Assembly (NCBI RefSeq): GCF_024699075.1
Contig: NZ_JAILQF010000227.1
Span: forward strand, 1-41,134
Reading direction: 5' to 3'
Length of the DNA stretch: 41,134 nucleotides
Source: Butyrivibrio sp.
GTDB lineage: Bacteria > Bacillota_A > Clostridia > Lachnospirales > Lachnospiraceae
In this document: one piece after another, positions 15,903 to 24,209 of the stretch
Layout: every line of letters begins with the position of its first letter
Numbering within the stretch: position 1 is the stretch's first letter
Position numbers and translations under genes: made by a program
The notes under the pieces: generated by a model
Databases searched by the model: none
The model's input: the letters and a program-made list of their open reading frames with translations, nothing else
What the model was told of the DNA's origin: nothing

Positions 15903-16934
15903 GTGGCACTGAATTACAAGAATGCGGGCGTTGATATTGAGGCTGGATATGAATCTGTAGAATTGATGAAAAAGTACGTAAAGGCAACAACACGCCCTGA
16001 AGTAATGGGAGGCATCGGAGGATTTTCCGGAGCTTTTGATATGGCAGCAATTAAGAACATGGAGGATCCGGTTCTTCTGTCAGGTACAGATGGTGTTGGT
16101 ACCAAGATTAAACTGGCATTCCTTATGGATAAGCATGATACTGTTGGTATCGATTGCGTTGCCATGTGCGTTAACGACGTTGCCTGTGCAGGCGGCGAGC
16201 CACTCTTTTTCCTTGATTATATTGCTTGCGGTAAGAATTATCCTGAAAAGATCGCTACTATAGTTAAAGGTGTTGCAGAAGGCTGTAAGATGGCTGATTG
16301 TGCACTTGTTGGTGGTGAGACTGCAGAGCATCCAGGTCTTATGCCTGAGGATGAGTATGATCTTGCAGGCTTCTCTGTAGGAGTATGTGAGAAGAAGGAT
16401 CTTATTGACGGAAGTACAATTAAAGCAGGTGATGTCCTTATTGGAGTTGCATCAAGTGGAGTTCATTCTAATGGATTCTCACTTGTTCGTAAGGTTTTTG
16501 AAATGACCAAAGAAAGCCTCGATACATATTATGATGAACTTGGAAAGACACTTGGCGAAGCTCTTATAGAGCCAACACGTATCTATGTACACATGATGAA
16601 GTCTGTAAAGAATGCAGGCGTAAAGGTTAAAGGCTGCAGCCATATTACAGGCGGCGGATTCTATGAAAATGTTCCGCGTATGCTTCCTGAAGGAAAGAGA
16701 GCTGTTATTGAGAAAAACAGCTATGAAGTTCCAGCTATCTTTAAGCTTATGCAGAAGAAGGGTCAGATTGATGATCAGATGATGTATAACACATACAACA
16801 TGGGTCTTGGTATGGTTCTGTGTGTAGATCCTGCTGATGTTGATAAGACAATGGAAGCTGTAAAGGCATCAGGTGAGACACCTTATGTTGTAGGTAAGAT
16901 AGAAGAAGGCGAAAAGGGTGTTACATTATGCTAA
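15903..16934 (+). CDS. purM: Phosphoribosylformylglycinamidine cyclo-ligase (AIR synthetase)
   Basis: 343 residues from a GTG start at 15903; TAGGAGGAAC lies just before it. It closes the imidazole ring of AIR using ATP. Recognisable blocks are YKNAGVDIEAGYESVELM at the N-terminus, GGIGGFSGAFDM, LLSGTDGVGTKIKLA, VCVNDVACAGGEPLFFLDY-like sequence (seen as CVNDVACAGGEP), GGETAEHPG and ITGGGFYENVPRMLP. The 3' end overlaps the start of purN by seven bases, so translation is coupled. It lies 49 bases after purE. Confidence 0.95.
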   Translation: MALNYKNAGVDIEAGYESVELMKKYVKATTRPEVMGGIGGFSGAFDMAAIKNMEDPVLLSGTDGVGTKIKLAFLMDKHDTVGIDCVAMCVNDVACAGGEPLFFLDYIACGKNYPEKIATIVKGVAEGCKMADCALVGGETAEHPGLMPEDEYDLAGFSVGVCEKKDLIDGSTIKAGDVLIGVASSGVHSNGFSLVRKVFEMTKESLDTYYDELGKTLGEALIEPTRIYVHMMKSVKNAGVKVKGCSHITGGGFYENVPRMLPEGKRAVIEKNSYEVPAIFKLMQKKGQIDDQMMYNTYNMGLGMVLCVDPADVDKTMEAVKASGETPYVVGKIEEGEKGVTLC

Positions 16935-17572
16935 AAATTGCTGTTTGTGTATCCGGAGGAGGAACAAATCTTCAGGCGATCATTGATGGCATAGAATCAG
17001 GCAAGATAAGTGACACAAGGATCGTACTTGTTTTTTCTAATAATCCTAATGCATATGCACTTGAGAGAGCCAAGAAGGCTGGAATACCGGCAGTATGCAA
17101 GTCTCCAAAGAATTATCCTGCAAGGGATGATTTTAACAAGGACTTCCTTGAAACTTTGAAGAGCGCTGAGCCTGATCTTGTAGTACTTGCAGGTTGCATG
17201 GTTGTTATACCTAAAGAGATAGTAAGAGCATTCCCGAATCGTATTATAAATATTCATCCTGCTCTTATTCCTTCTTTCTGTGGTCAGGGCTATTATGGCC
17301 TTCATGTTCATGAAAAAGTCCTTGAAAGAGGTGCAAGAGTTACAGGTGCTACAGTTCATTTTGTTGATGAAGGAACTGATACAGGTCCTATCATCCTTCA
17401 AAAAGCTGTAATGGTAGAACAGGATGATACACCTGAGATCCTTCAAAAACGTGTAATGGAACAGGCTGAATGGAAGATAATGCCCAAGGCTATAGACCTT
17501 ATAGCTCATGGCAAAGTCAGGGTTGAAGATCATAAAGTTATAATAGATGGATATGATCCTCAAAGCATCTGA
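16928..17572 (+). CDS. purN: Phosphoribosylglycinamide formyltransferase
   Basis: 214 residues. It transfers a formyl group from 10-formyl-THF to GAR. The GAR-binding N-terminus VCVSGGGTNLQAIIDGI, the catalytic segment NIHPALIPSF, and TGATVHFVDEGTDTGPII (catalytic aspartate region) are intact. The ATG at 16928 lies inside purM (overlap of seven bases), so no separate promoter is needed. A short hairpin at 17593-17612 and then purD follow. Confidence 0.94.
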   Translation: MLKIAVCVSGGGTNLQAIIDGIESGKISDTRIVLVFSNNPNAYALERAKKAGIPAVCKSPKNYPARDDFNKDFLETLKSAEPDLVVLAGCMVVIPKEIVRAFPNRIINIHPALIPSFCGQGYYGLHVHEKVLERGARVTGATVHFVDEGTDTGPIILQKAVMVEQDDTPEILQKRVMEQAEWKIMPKAIDLIAHGKVRVEDHKVIIDGYDPQSI

Positions 17573-17592
17573 TAATCTATAGTAGCAAGTAA

Positions 17593-17612
17593 TGGGCATT
17601 GTATTATGCCCA
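17593..17612 (+). other. Short hairpin in the purN-purD gap
   Basis: TGGGCAT (17593-17599) and ATGCCCA (17606-17612) form a perfect 7-bp stem with loop TGTATT. No T-run follows, so it is not a terminator; an RNA-processing or stability element inside the operon message is possible. Confidence 0.4.
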
Positions 17613-17654
17613 AATCACAGATATAATTGAGTTGAGTAATCGGAGGAGAATTTA

Positions 17655-18932
17655 ATGAAAGTCCTGGTAGTCGGTGGGGGCGGTCGCGAACATGCGATGG
17701 TCGAAGCAATTTCCAGAAGCAAACATGTTGATAAGATTTATTGTGCACCAGGTAATGCGGGTATTGCTAATCTTGCAGAGTGCGTACCTTTTGGTGTAAT
17801 GGAATTTGATAAGATTGGCGATTTTGCTAAAGAGAACGGAGTTGATCTTGTTGTATGCAGTCAGGATGATCCGTTATGTGCAGGTATCGTAGATGCCCTT
17901 GAAGAAAAGGGACTCAGAGTTTTCGGTACCAGAAAAAATGCGGCTATAATTGAAGGCAGTAAGGCATTCTCCAAGGATCTTATGAAGAAGTACAATATTC
18001 CTACAGCTTCTTATGAAATCTTTACAGATGCTGATAAAGCTAAGGAATATCTTAAGACTGAAGTTAACTTCCCAATAGTACTTAAGGCTGATGGTCTTGC
18101 ACTTGGAAAAGGAGTTCTTATCTGTAAGGATCTTGAAGAGGCACTTGCAGGCGTTGATGAGATCATGCTTGATAAGAAGTTTGGAAGTGCCGGTAATGAG
18201 ATGGTAATCGAAGAATTCATGACAGGAAGAGAAGTATCTGTTCTTGCTTTTGTTGATGGAAAGCATTATAAGCTCATGAGTTCATCTCAGGATCATAAGA
18301 GAGCAGGAGACGGAGATACAGGTCTTAATACTGGAGGTATGGGAACATTTTCTCCAAGTCCTTTCTATACTGAAGAGATCAATAAGGTAGCTTGTGAGAC
18401 AATCTATCAGAAGACTGTTGATGCAATGGCAGCTGAAGGAAGAGAATTCAAGGGTGTTCTCTATTTCGGACTTATGATGACATCACAGGGTCCTAAGGTT
18501 GTAGAATACAACACCAGATTTGGCGATCCTGAAACTCAGGTTGTACTTCCTCGTATGAAAACTGATATAATAGATGTCATGAATGCAGTAATTGATGGTA
18601 CTCTTGATAAGATTGACCTTGAGTTTGAAGATAAGGCCGCTGTCTGCGTGGTTCTTGCATCTGAGGGATACCCTGTGAAATATGAAAAGGGTAAGGTTAT
18701 TTCAGGCCTTGAAGCATTTAATGGATTAAAAGACGGGTACTGTTTCCATGCTGGGACAAAATTTGATGAGCATGGAAATGTTATTACAAACGGGGGCAGA
18801 GTGCTTGGCATTACAGCTAAGGGTAATACACTTAAAGAAGCCAGAGAGAATGCATATAAACTGACAGAGCTTGTAAGCTTTGATGGTAAGTATATGCGTC
18901 ATGACATCGGTAAGGCACTTGATGAAATCTGA
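17655..18932 (+). CDS. purD: Phosphoribosylamine-glycine ligase (GAR synthetase)
   Basis: 425 residues. The ATP-grasp enzyme joins phosphoribosylamine and glycine. It opens with KVLVVGGGGREHAMVEAI, then YCAPGNAGI, the ATP-grasp loop LKADGLALGKGV, GGMGTFSPSPF and EYNTRFGDPETQVVLPR. The ribosome site CGGAGGAG lies seven bases before the ATG. It is the last purine gene of this cluster. The SH3 membrane protein starts 45 bases later with no terminator between, so the message may continue. Confidence 0.95.
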   Translation: MKVLVVGGGGREHAMVEAISRSKHVDKIYCAPGNAGIANLAECVPFGVMEFDKIGDFAKENGVDLVVCSQDDPLCAGIVDALEEKGLRVFGTRKNAAIIEGSKAFSKDLMKKYNIPTASYEIFTDADKAKEYLKTEVNFPIVLKADGLALGKGVLICKDLEEALAGVDEIMLDKKFGSAGNEMVIEEFMTGREVSVLAFVDGKHYKLMSSSQDHKRAGDGDTGLNTGGMGTFSPSPFYTEEINKVACETIYQKTVDAMAAEGREFKGVLYFGLMMTSQGPKVVEYNTRFGDPETQVVLPRMKTDIIDVMNAVIDGTLDKIDLEFEDKAAVCVVLASEGYPVKYEKGKVISGLEAFNGLKDGYCFHAGTKFDEHGNVITNGGRVLGITAKGNTLKEARENAYKLTELVSFDGKYMRHDIGKALDEI

Positions 18933-18977
18933 TAATTCGTGTGCTTTATGAATCTGGCAGAAAGAAAGAGGTAAACT

Positions 18978-20363
18978 ATGGAGAAGAAACGTGGGAGAAT
19001 AATGGCATTGATAGCTGCCTTTGCAACTGTCATGACATTGGTAATTGGAAGTACATTTATTGCAAGTGCTGAAACAGTAACATATGCAACTGTTACAGCT
19101 TCATCTGCAAAAGTTCGTTCAAGCTCTGATACATCAAGCGAAGTAGTAGGAAGCCTTAAAAGCGGAGACCAGGTTCAGATCTTATCTGAAGTTACAGATG
19201 CAAATGGACAGGTTTGGTATCAGGTCAATGTAGTAGGCGGAACAGGTTATATAAGAGGAGACCTTGTAACCAAGGGAGAGCCTCAGGAAGTTGATACAAC
19301 TTCAACAACTACCGAAACTACAACAACAACTGAAACAACTACTACAGAGACAACAACAGCTGATAATACCCAGACAGCTGAGGATCTTCCTGATACTCAG
19401 GTTACAGCAATGGATTCTACTTCAGCTACAGTTACTACAAGTAAAGCTAATGTACGTTCCGGTGCAGGTACAGCTTATTCTGTAGCAGGAAGTGTTGCAA
19501 GCGGTGATGTAGTTACTGTAACAGGTTCAGCTACTGATTCTTCAGGTAAGCAGTGGTATTATATTACTCTTTCAAGCGGAGTACAGGGATTCATTCGTGC
19601 AGATCTTGTAGAGCTTGGAGAAGTTATCACTGAAACAGAAACTACTACTGAAGAAACAGGTGAAAATACTGAGGGAACTGAGAATACAGAAGAAACTGGG
19701 ACAACTGAAGAAGCTACTACAGAAACAACTGATACAACAACTAATACCGGTAATACAATAGTTGCAACAACATCCAATGATTCATATTATGTTTTCATAG
19801 ATACAGACGGAACATATCAGCTTGTTAAGAATACAGATGGAAATGCTGTTAAGTATAGCGTTGAAGGAATCCTTGCAGCTAATGATTATATTCAGGCACA
19901 TGGTACACAGAAGGCTATTACAGTTCTTGATATAATCCTTATCATCCTTGTTGTAGTACTTGCGGGAGCAGTTATATTCCTCTTTATCAGACTCAGAAAT
20001 CTCCTTTATTATGATGATGAAGGTGGTAACTATGAGGATGATAATATGCAGTATGACGACGAGCCGAAGCCTCGTAAAGCAAGCATATTTGATAAGCTTA
20101 GATCCAAGAAAAATGATGGATATGATGATGGTTATGACGAAGGATATGATGAAGGCTATCCAGATGATGGATATCCGGAAGAATACCCGGATGAAGAGCC
20201 ACTTCCTGAGGAAGAGATGCCACCTGTAGAGAACAGTTCAACTGTAAGACCTGATAGAAACTCTAGACCTACACCTCGCAAATCAAGAAACTTTGCTGAT
20301 GACGATGATTTCGAGTTTGAGTTCCTTGATCTTGATAACGACAACGATGGAAAGAGACGATAA
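18978..20363 (+). CDS. Membrane protein with two bacterial SH3 domains and acidic cytoplasmic tail
   Basis: 461 residues. N-terminal signal/membrane segment (about 9-31, ending IASAETV). SH3b domain 1 (about 33-103, with AKVRSSSDTSSEVVGSLKSG), a threonine/glutamate-rich linker, SH3b domain 2 (about 145-210, with ANVRSGAGTAYSVAGSVASG), a second Thr/Glu-rich linker, a small folded stretch (SYYVFIDTDGTYQLV), a transmembrane helix (about 316-338, IILIILVVVLAGAVIFLFI) and an acidic tail of about 120 residues with DGYD/DEGY repeats. Bacterial SH3 domains usually bind cell-wall peptides, so this could report wall state to the cytoplasm; no function is known to me. AGAAAGAGG precedes the ATG, and a strong terminator follows. 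It has no link to purine synthesis other than position. Confidence 0.75.
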   Translation: MEKKRGRIMALIAAFATVMTLVIGSTFIASAETVTYATVTASSAKVRSSSDTSSEVVGSLKSGDQVQILSEVTDANGQVWYQVNVVGGTGYIRGDLVTKGEPQEVDTTSTTTETTTTTETTTTETTTADNTQTAEDLPDTQVTAMDSTSATVTTSKANVRSGAGTAYSVAGSVASGDVVTVTGSATDSSGKQWYYITLSSGVQGFIRADLVELGEVITETETTTEETGENTEGTENTEETGTTEEATTETTDTTTNTGNTIVATTSNDSYYVFIDTDGTYQLVKNTDGNAVKYSVEGILAANDYIQAHGTQKAITVLDIILIILVVVLAGAVIFLFIRLRNLLYYDDEGGNYEDDNMQYDDEPKPRKASIFDKLRSKKNDGYDDGYDEGYDEGYPDDGYPEEYPDEEPLPEEEMPPVENSSTVRPDRNSRPTPRKSRNFADDDDFEFEFLDLDNDNDGKRR

Positions 20364-20374
20364 TTAGATCATAT

Positions 20375-20413
20375 AAGCCGGATTGGAATAATGTTTTTCA
20401 ATCCGGTTTTTTT
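20375..20413 (+). terminator. Intrinsic terminator after the SH3 gene
   Basis: CCGGATTG (20378-20385) pairs with CAATCCGG (20399-20406), extended by three outer pairs, followed by seven T. It closes the pur-SH3 message. Confidence 0.9.
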
Positions 20414-20483
20414 ATAAAAAAGCTTTATAAAAATACTTGTTATATGTTCTTTATAAACCGATACTTAATAAAAGGTTTATAAA
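20411..20483. repeat. Four phased copies of the palindrome TTTATAAA
   Basis: TTTATAAA begins at 20411, 20424, 20450 and 20476, so the steps are 13, 26 and 26 bases. The last two copies are flanked to give a perfect 10-bp inverted repeat, TTTATAAACC (20450-20459) and GGTTTATAAA (20474-20483). They lie directly upstream of the consensus -35 at 20501. Operator sites for the downstream GntR regulator are the natural guess. Confidence 0.6.
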
Positions 20484-20500
20484 ACTTCCACTTATATTTA

Positions 20501-20528
20501 TTGACATGTATATCATCACTGTTATACC
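20501..20528 (+). promoter_or_regulatory. Candidate promoter of gntR-clpC
   Basis: Perfect TTGACA (20501-20506), 16-base spacer, TATACC (20523-20528). It explains why an open frame appears to start there with TTG; the regulator itself starts at 20633, leaving a leader of about 100 nt. Confidence 0.55.
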
Positions 20529-20632
20529 ATTTATATAACAGAAACCAGCAATATAGAACCATTAGTCTTTACTTATGCCCGATTGCGTGTAGTAGTATCT
20601 CCTTTTGGTTAAGACATGAGGTTATATTAGAA

Positions 20633-21007
20633 ATGATGATAGAAATTGATTTTAACAGTGATGATGCCATTTATGTGCAGCTGTGCAATCAGATCATACT
20701 TGGAATAGCTACTTCGCAGTTCCATGAAGGCGAACAGCTACCAAGTGTCAGAACTCTTGCAGAGACAATCGGTATCAATATGCACACGGTCAATAAAGCT
20801 TATTCGATTTTGCAACAGGAAGGTTTTGTAAAGATTGACCGAAGGAAAGGTGCTGTTATTGCAGTGGACATAGACAAGCTGCAAGCACTTGACGAAGCAA
20901 GGCAGGGGCTTGAGGTCGTTCTGGCCAGAGCTCTTTGCAAAAATATTTCAAGGAATGAGATTCACAATCTTATAGATCAGATATACGACGAATATAGCGG
21001 AATCTGA
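20633..21007 (+). CDS. GntR family regulator, YtrA type
   Basis: 124 residues from the chosen start. The N-terminal winged helix is canonical: YVQLCNQIILGIATSQFHEG, EQLPSVRTLAETIGINMHTV, then NKAYSILQQEGFV. The C-terminal part after about residue 75 is only a short helical segment, as in the YtrA subfamily, which usually controls ABC transporters. No transporter is near; clpC begins 45 bases downstream. The open frame reaches back to 20501, but those extra 44 residues cover the promoter and leader and look non-coding. MMIEIDFNSDD at 20633 (or 20636) is the expected YtrA start, with GAGG about 12 bases before it. The TTTATAAA array upstream is its candidate operator. Confidence 0.8.
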   Translation: MMIEIDFNSDDAIYVQLCNQIILGIATSQFHEGEQLPSVRTLAETIGINMHTVNKAYSILQQEGFVKIDRRKGAVIAVDIDKLQALDEARQGLEVVLARALCKNISRNEIHNLIDQIYDEYSGI

Positions 21008-21052
21008 TGATCTTTTGGTTTCAAAAATAAACAGCAGGAGGAATACAAATAT

Positions 21053-23629
21053 ATGAATTCACAGTTTACAGATAAAGCCGAAAACGCGCTCAAAACAGCT
21101 CGTAAGGCTTCAAAAAGTCTGAAACTGAACTATGTAGGAACAGAGCATATTCTGCTTGGTCTTATCAGAGAAGAAGGAAGCGTAGCATCCAGAATCCTGA
21201 TCGATAATGGAATAGATGAAAAACGTCTTATGGATCTTGTTAAAGATCTTATTGTGCAGGACGGAAGTGTTGCAACAATGGACCGTGATGGCTTTTCACC
21301 AAGAGCTCAGCAGGTTCTTAATGAAGCACACCGTCAGGCAGACAGATTCCGTGCATCAAAGACTGGAACAGAGCATATACTTCTTGCTCTTATTAAGGAC
21401 GGCGAGAATGTTGCAGTAAGACTTATAAGTACCTTAAATGTTCCGGTTCAGAAGCTTTATGCAGAGACTCTTGCAGCTATGGGTGAAGACCCTAATCTTG
21501 TTAAAGAGGATCTTGGTAAGCGCCAGTCCGGACGTAAGAAGGGTAGTGCTCTTGCACAGTACAGCCGTGATCTTACAGCGCTTGCAGCTGCAGGAAAGCT
21601 TGATCCTGTTATCGGACGTGAGTCTGAGATTAAACGCGTAATTCAGATTCTTTCAAGAAGAACCAAGAATAATCCTTGCCTTATCGGTGAACCCGGTGTT
21701 GGTAAGACTGCAGTAGTCGAAGGACTTGCTCAGAGTATAGTTTCAGGAGATGTTCCTTTTACAGTTCAGAATAAGAGACTTCTGACACTTGATCTTTCAG
21801 GTATGATCGCAGGATCAAAGTACAGAGGTGAATTTGAGGAACGTATTAAAAAGGTAATTCATGAAGTTGCTGAAGATGGTAATATCATTCTCTTTGTAGA
21901 TGAGATGCATACACTTATTGGAGCAGGCGGTGCTGAAGGTGCTATAGATGCTTCTAATATCTTAAAACCATCTCTTGCAAGAGGAGAGATTCAGATAATT
22001 GGTGCTACAACTATATCTGAGTATCGTAAGTATGTAGAGAAGGATGCAGCTTTAGAGCGTCGTTTCCAGCCTGTTACAGTAGAAGAACCTACTACAGAAG
22101 AGACTCTCAATATCCTTAACGGAATACTTTACAAGTATGAAGAGCATCATCATGTAAGCATACTTCCAGAAGCTGTAAAAGCAGCGGTTGAATTATCAAA
22201 CAGATATATCAATGATAGAAATCTTCCTGATAAAGCTATCGATCTTATTGATGAAGCCGCATCAGCAGTGAGACTTCACTCAATGGGTGACACATCCAAG
22301 ATGCGTGACCTGGATAGTCAAATTAAAGATCTTGATGACCAGGTTGAAGAAGCTCTGAAGAGCGAAGACTACAGACAGGCAGGTGAACTCAACAGACAGC
22401 AGGCTCTTCTTATCAAGAAATATAACAGAATGAAGGCGGCTAATGAGCGTAAGGAACAGACAGGCTCTGTAACTGTAAGTGCTAATGATGTTGCAGAAGT
22501 AGTTGCTCTTTGGACCAAGATTCCTGTTAAGAAGATTGCAGAGAAGGAATCAGAAAGACTCTTAAAACTTGAAGATACACTTCATAAGAGAGTTATAGGC
22601 CAGTCAGAAGCAGTAGTTGCTGTTTCAAAGGCTATAAGAAGAGGCCGTGTTGGTCTTCAGGATCCTAACAGACCGATTGGGTCATTCCTCTTCCTTGGAC
22701 CTACAGGTGTAGGTAAGACTGAACTTTCCAAGGCGCTTGCTGAAGCTATGTTTGGATCTGAGAGTGCTCTTATAAGAGTTGATATGTCTGAATATATGGA
22801 ACCGCATAGTGTATCCAAGATGATCGGATCACCTCCAGGATATGTTGGATATGATGATGGCGGACAGCTTTCTGAGAAAGTAAGAAGAAATCCATATTCA
22901 GTTATACTTTTTGATGAGATAGAAAAAGCACATCCTGATGTGTTCAATATCCTTCTTCAGGTACTTGATGATGGTCATATTACAGATGCCAAGGGACGTA
23001 AGGTAAGTTTCAAGAATACTATCATTATCATGACTTCCAATGTGGGAGCACAGAAGATAGTATCTCCTAAGAGACTTGGCTTTGATACCAAGGTTGATGC
23101 CAAGAAAGACTATGAGACAATGAAGAGCGGAGTTATGGAAGAGGTTAAGCGTCTCTTCAAACCTGAATTCATCAACAGAATTGATGAGATCATGGTATTC
23201 CATCAGCTCTCAAGTGACGAGATGATGCAGATTGTAACTCTTCTTTCAAGCTCTCTTTCAAAGAGATGCAAAGAACAGCTTAATATTAAGCTTACAATAT
23301 CACCGGCTGTTAAGAAGCATCTTGTTGATAAATATTCAGAAGAAAAGATGGGTGCAAGACCTTTGAAGCGTGCTATTCAGACTGTTGTTGAGGATTCAAT
23401 GGCAGAAGAGCTTCTTAAGGGCAATATAAAGCGTGACAGCGAAGTTGTAGTTGGCTTTAAGGATGATAAGGTTACATTTAGTACCAAGGCAGAAAAGGCT
23501 GAAGGAAAGACCAAGGCTGCAGCATCCAAGAAGACTAAGGCTACAACCAAAAAGGCAGCTACCAAAAAGAATGCGTCTTCAAAACCCAAAAAGAAGGCAG
23601 GCAGACCTAAAAAAGTGGCGCTTTCGTAA
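21053..23629 (+). CDS. clpC: ATP-dependent Clp protease ATPase subunit ClpC, with lysine-rich tail
   Basis: 858 residues. Two Clp N-repeats (about 1-150, [16 protein letters not shown] and [15 protein letters not shown]), AAA domain 1 with Walker A GEPGVGKT (about 212-219), a middle domain with a UVR-like stretch ([17 protein letters not shown]), AAA domain 2 with GPTGVGKT (549-556), and LGF in the D2 loop that docks ClpP. Bacterial ClpC unfolds substrates for ClpP. From about residue 812 there is an unusual tail of about 47 residues made of K, A and T ([16 protein letters not shown]) ending in AGRPKK, an AT-hook-like motif. No ctsR, mcsA or mcsB is adjacent; instead a YtrA-type regulator lies just upstream. 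AGGAGG precedes the ATG. Confidence 0.93.
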   Translation: MNSQFTDKAENALKTARKASKSLKLNYVGTEHILLGLIREEGSVASRILIDNGIDEKRLMDLVKDLIVQDGSVATMDRDGFSPRAQQVLNEAHRQADRFRASKTGTEHILLALIKDGENVAVRLISTLNVPVQKLYAETLAAMGEDPNLVKEDLGKRQSGRKKGSALAQYSRDLTALAAAGKLDPVIGRESEIKRVIQILSRRTKNNPCLIGEPGVGKTAVVEGLAQSIVSGDVPFTVQNKRLLTLDLSGMIAGSKYRGEFEERIKKVIHEVAEDGNIILFVDEMHTLIGAGGAEGAIDASNILKPSLARGEIQIIGATTISEYRKYVEKDAALERRFQPVTVEEPTTEETLNILNGILYKYEEHHHVSILPEAVKAAVELSNRYINDRNLPDKAIDLIDEAASAVRLHSMGDTSKMRDLDSQIKDLDDQVEEALKSEDYRQAGELNRQQALLIKKYNRMKAANERKEQTGSVTVSANDVAEVVALWTKIPVKKIAEKESERLLKLEDTLHKRVIGQSEAVVAVSKAIRRGRVGLQDPNRPIGSFLFLGPTGVGKTELSKALAEAMFGSESALIRVDMSEYMEPHSVSKMIGSPPGYVGYDDGGQLSEKVRRNPYSVILFDEIEKAHPDVFNILLQVLDDGHITDAKGRKVSFKNTIIIMTSNVGAQKIVSPKRLGFDTKVDAKKDYETMKSGVMEEVKRLFKPEFINRIDEIMVFHQLSSDEMMQIVTLLSSSLSKRCKEQLNIKLTISPAVKKHLVDKYSEEKMGARPLKRAIQTVVEDSMAEELLKGNIKRDSEVVVGFKDDKVTFSTKAEKAEGKTKAAASKKTKATTKKAATKKNASSKPKKKAGRPKKVALS

Positions 23630-23648
23630 CATATTTTAAAATTTTGTG

Positions 23649-23657
23649 TGATATAAT
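23649..23657 (+). promoter_or_regulatory. Extended -10 promoter for the gene at 23723
   Basis: TGATATAAT: a TG dinucleotide one base before a perfect TATAAT (23652-23657). No -35 match is needed for this type. It lies 20 bases after the clpC stop and leaves a 60-nt leader. Confidence 0.5.
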
Positions 23658-23722
23658 GGTTATTACCCAAAAGGGATAATGTACTTTGAAAACTTTTTTA
23701 TCGTACCAATAGGAGGTTCCAT

Positions 23723-24133
23723 ATGGCTGTAGTAGAACAGTTGCTGCGGGCAGAAGCTGACGGTACAATCAGCTTTGGTAACTACGAGCTTGATTCAAAG
23801 TCTAAGCTTGAAGATTTCAAGCATGATGGAGATCTGCTCAAAGTCAAGACGTTTAAGGACATAACAAGACTCGAGGCAAACGATATGTTTGTATTTGAAT
23901 CTGTTCCCGGAACGGCAGTGACTCACTTCAAAGAGACCGAAAAAGGTGTGACATTCATGGTTGAAGGTAACGCAGACGCACAGATTACTTTAGGTATGGA
24001 GGACAATACTGAGTATAACGTACTCATAGATGGCTCCAGTGAAGGAAAGATGAAAACAGGACTTGGCGGTAAACTGTCAATCAGTGTTGAACTTTCTGGG
24101 AAGCCGGTTGCAGTTAAGGTCGAAGAAGCTTAA
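23723..24133 (+). CDS. Conserved Clostridia protein of unknown function ('endosialidase'-annotated family)
   Basis: 136 residues, MAVVEQLLRAEADGTISFGN and onward. I recognise it as a short protein common in Clostridia, often labelled endosialidase in databases without experimental basis. Conserved-looking stretches are YELDSKSKLEDF, VKTFKDITRLE, FVFESVPGTAVTHF and GKMKTGLGGKLSISVEL. It appears all-beta, without a signal peptide or membrane helix. AGGAGG precedes the ATG. It has an extended -10 promoter upstream and a perfect terminator downstream, so it is a monocistronic unit between clpC and radA. Confidence 0.75.
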   Translation: MAVVEQLLRAEADGTISFGNYELDSKSKLEDFKHDGDLLKVKTFKDITRLEANDMFVFESVPGTAVTHFKETEKGVTFMVEGNADAQITLGMEDNTEYNVLIDGSSEGKMKTGLGGKLSISVELSGKPVAVKVEEA

Positions 24134-24146
24134 AAATTTCATAATG

Positions 24147-24186
24147 AAGCCACAGATATACAATGACGTATATCTGTGGCTTTTTG
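24147..24186 (+). terminator. Intrinsic terminator before radA
   Basis: AAGCCACAGATATA (24147-24160) and its perfect complement (24169-24182), loop CAATGACG, followed by TTTTT. It lies 13 bases after the previous stop. Confidence 0.92.
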
Positions 24187-24209
24187 CAAGATTTTGGGGG
24201 AGTAAATAT

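Noticed and set aside
16997..17599. Minus-strand open frame of 200 residues across purN
   Set aside because: It lies wholly over a well-conserved plus-strand gene, has no ribosome site and reads like no protein family; it results from codon bias.
20501..20632. N-terminal extension of the GntR regulator from a TTG at 20501
   Set aside because: That TTG is the -35 element TTGACA; the extra residues do not resemble the family, and the winged helix starts at MMIEIDF.
23723..24133. True endosialidase activity
   Set aside because: The database label is common for this family, but 136 residues with no glycosidase motifs do not support sialidase function.
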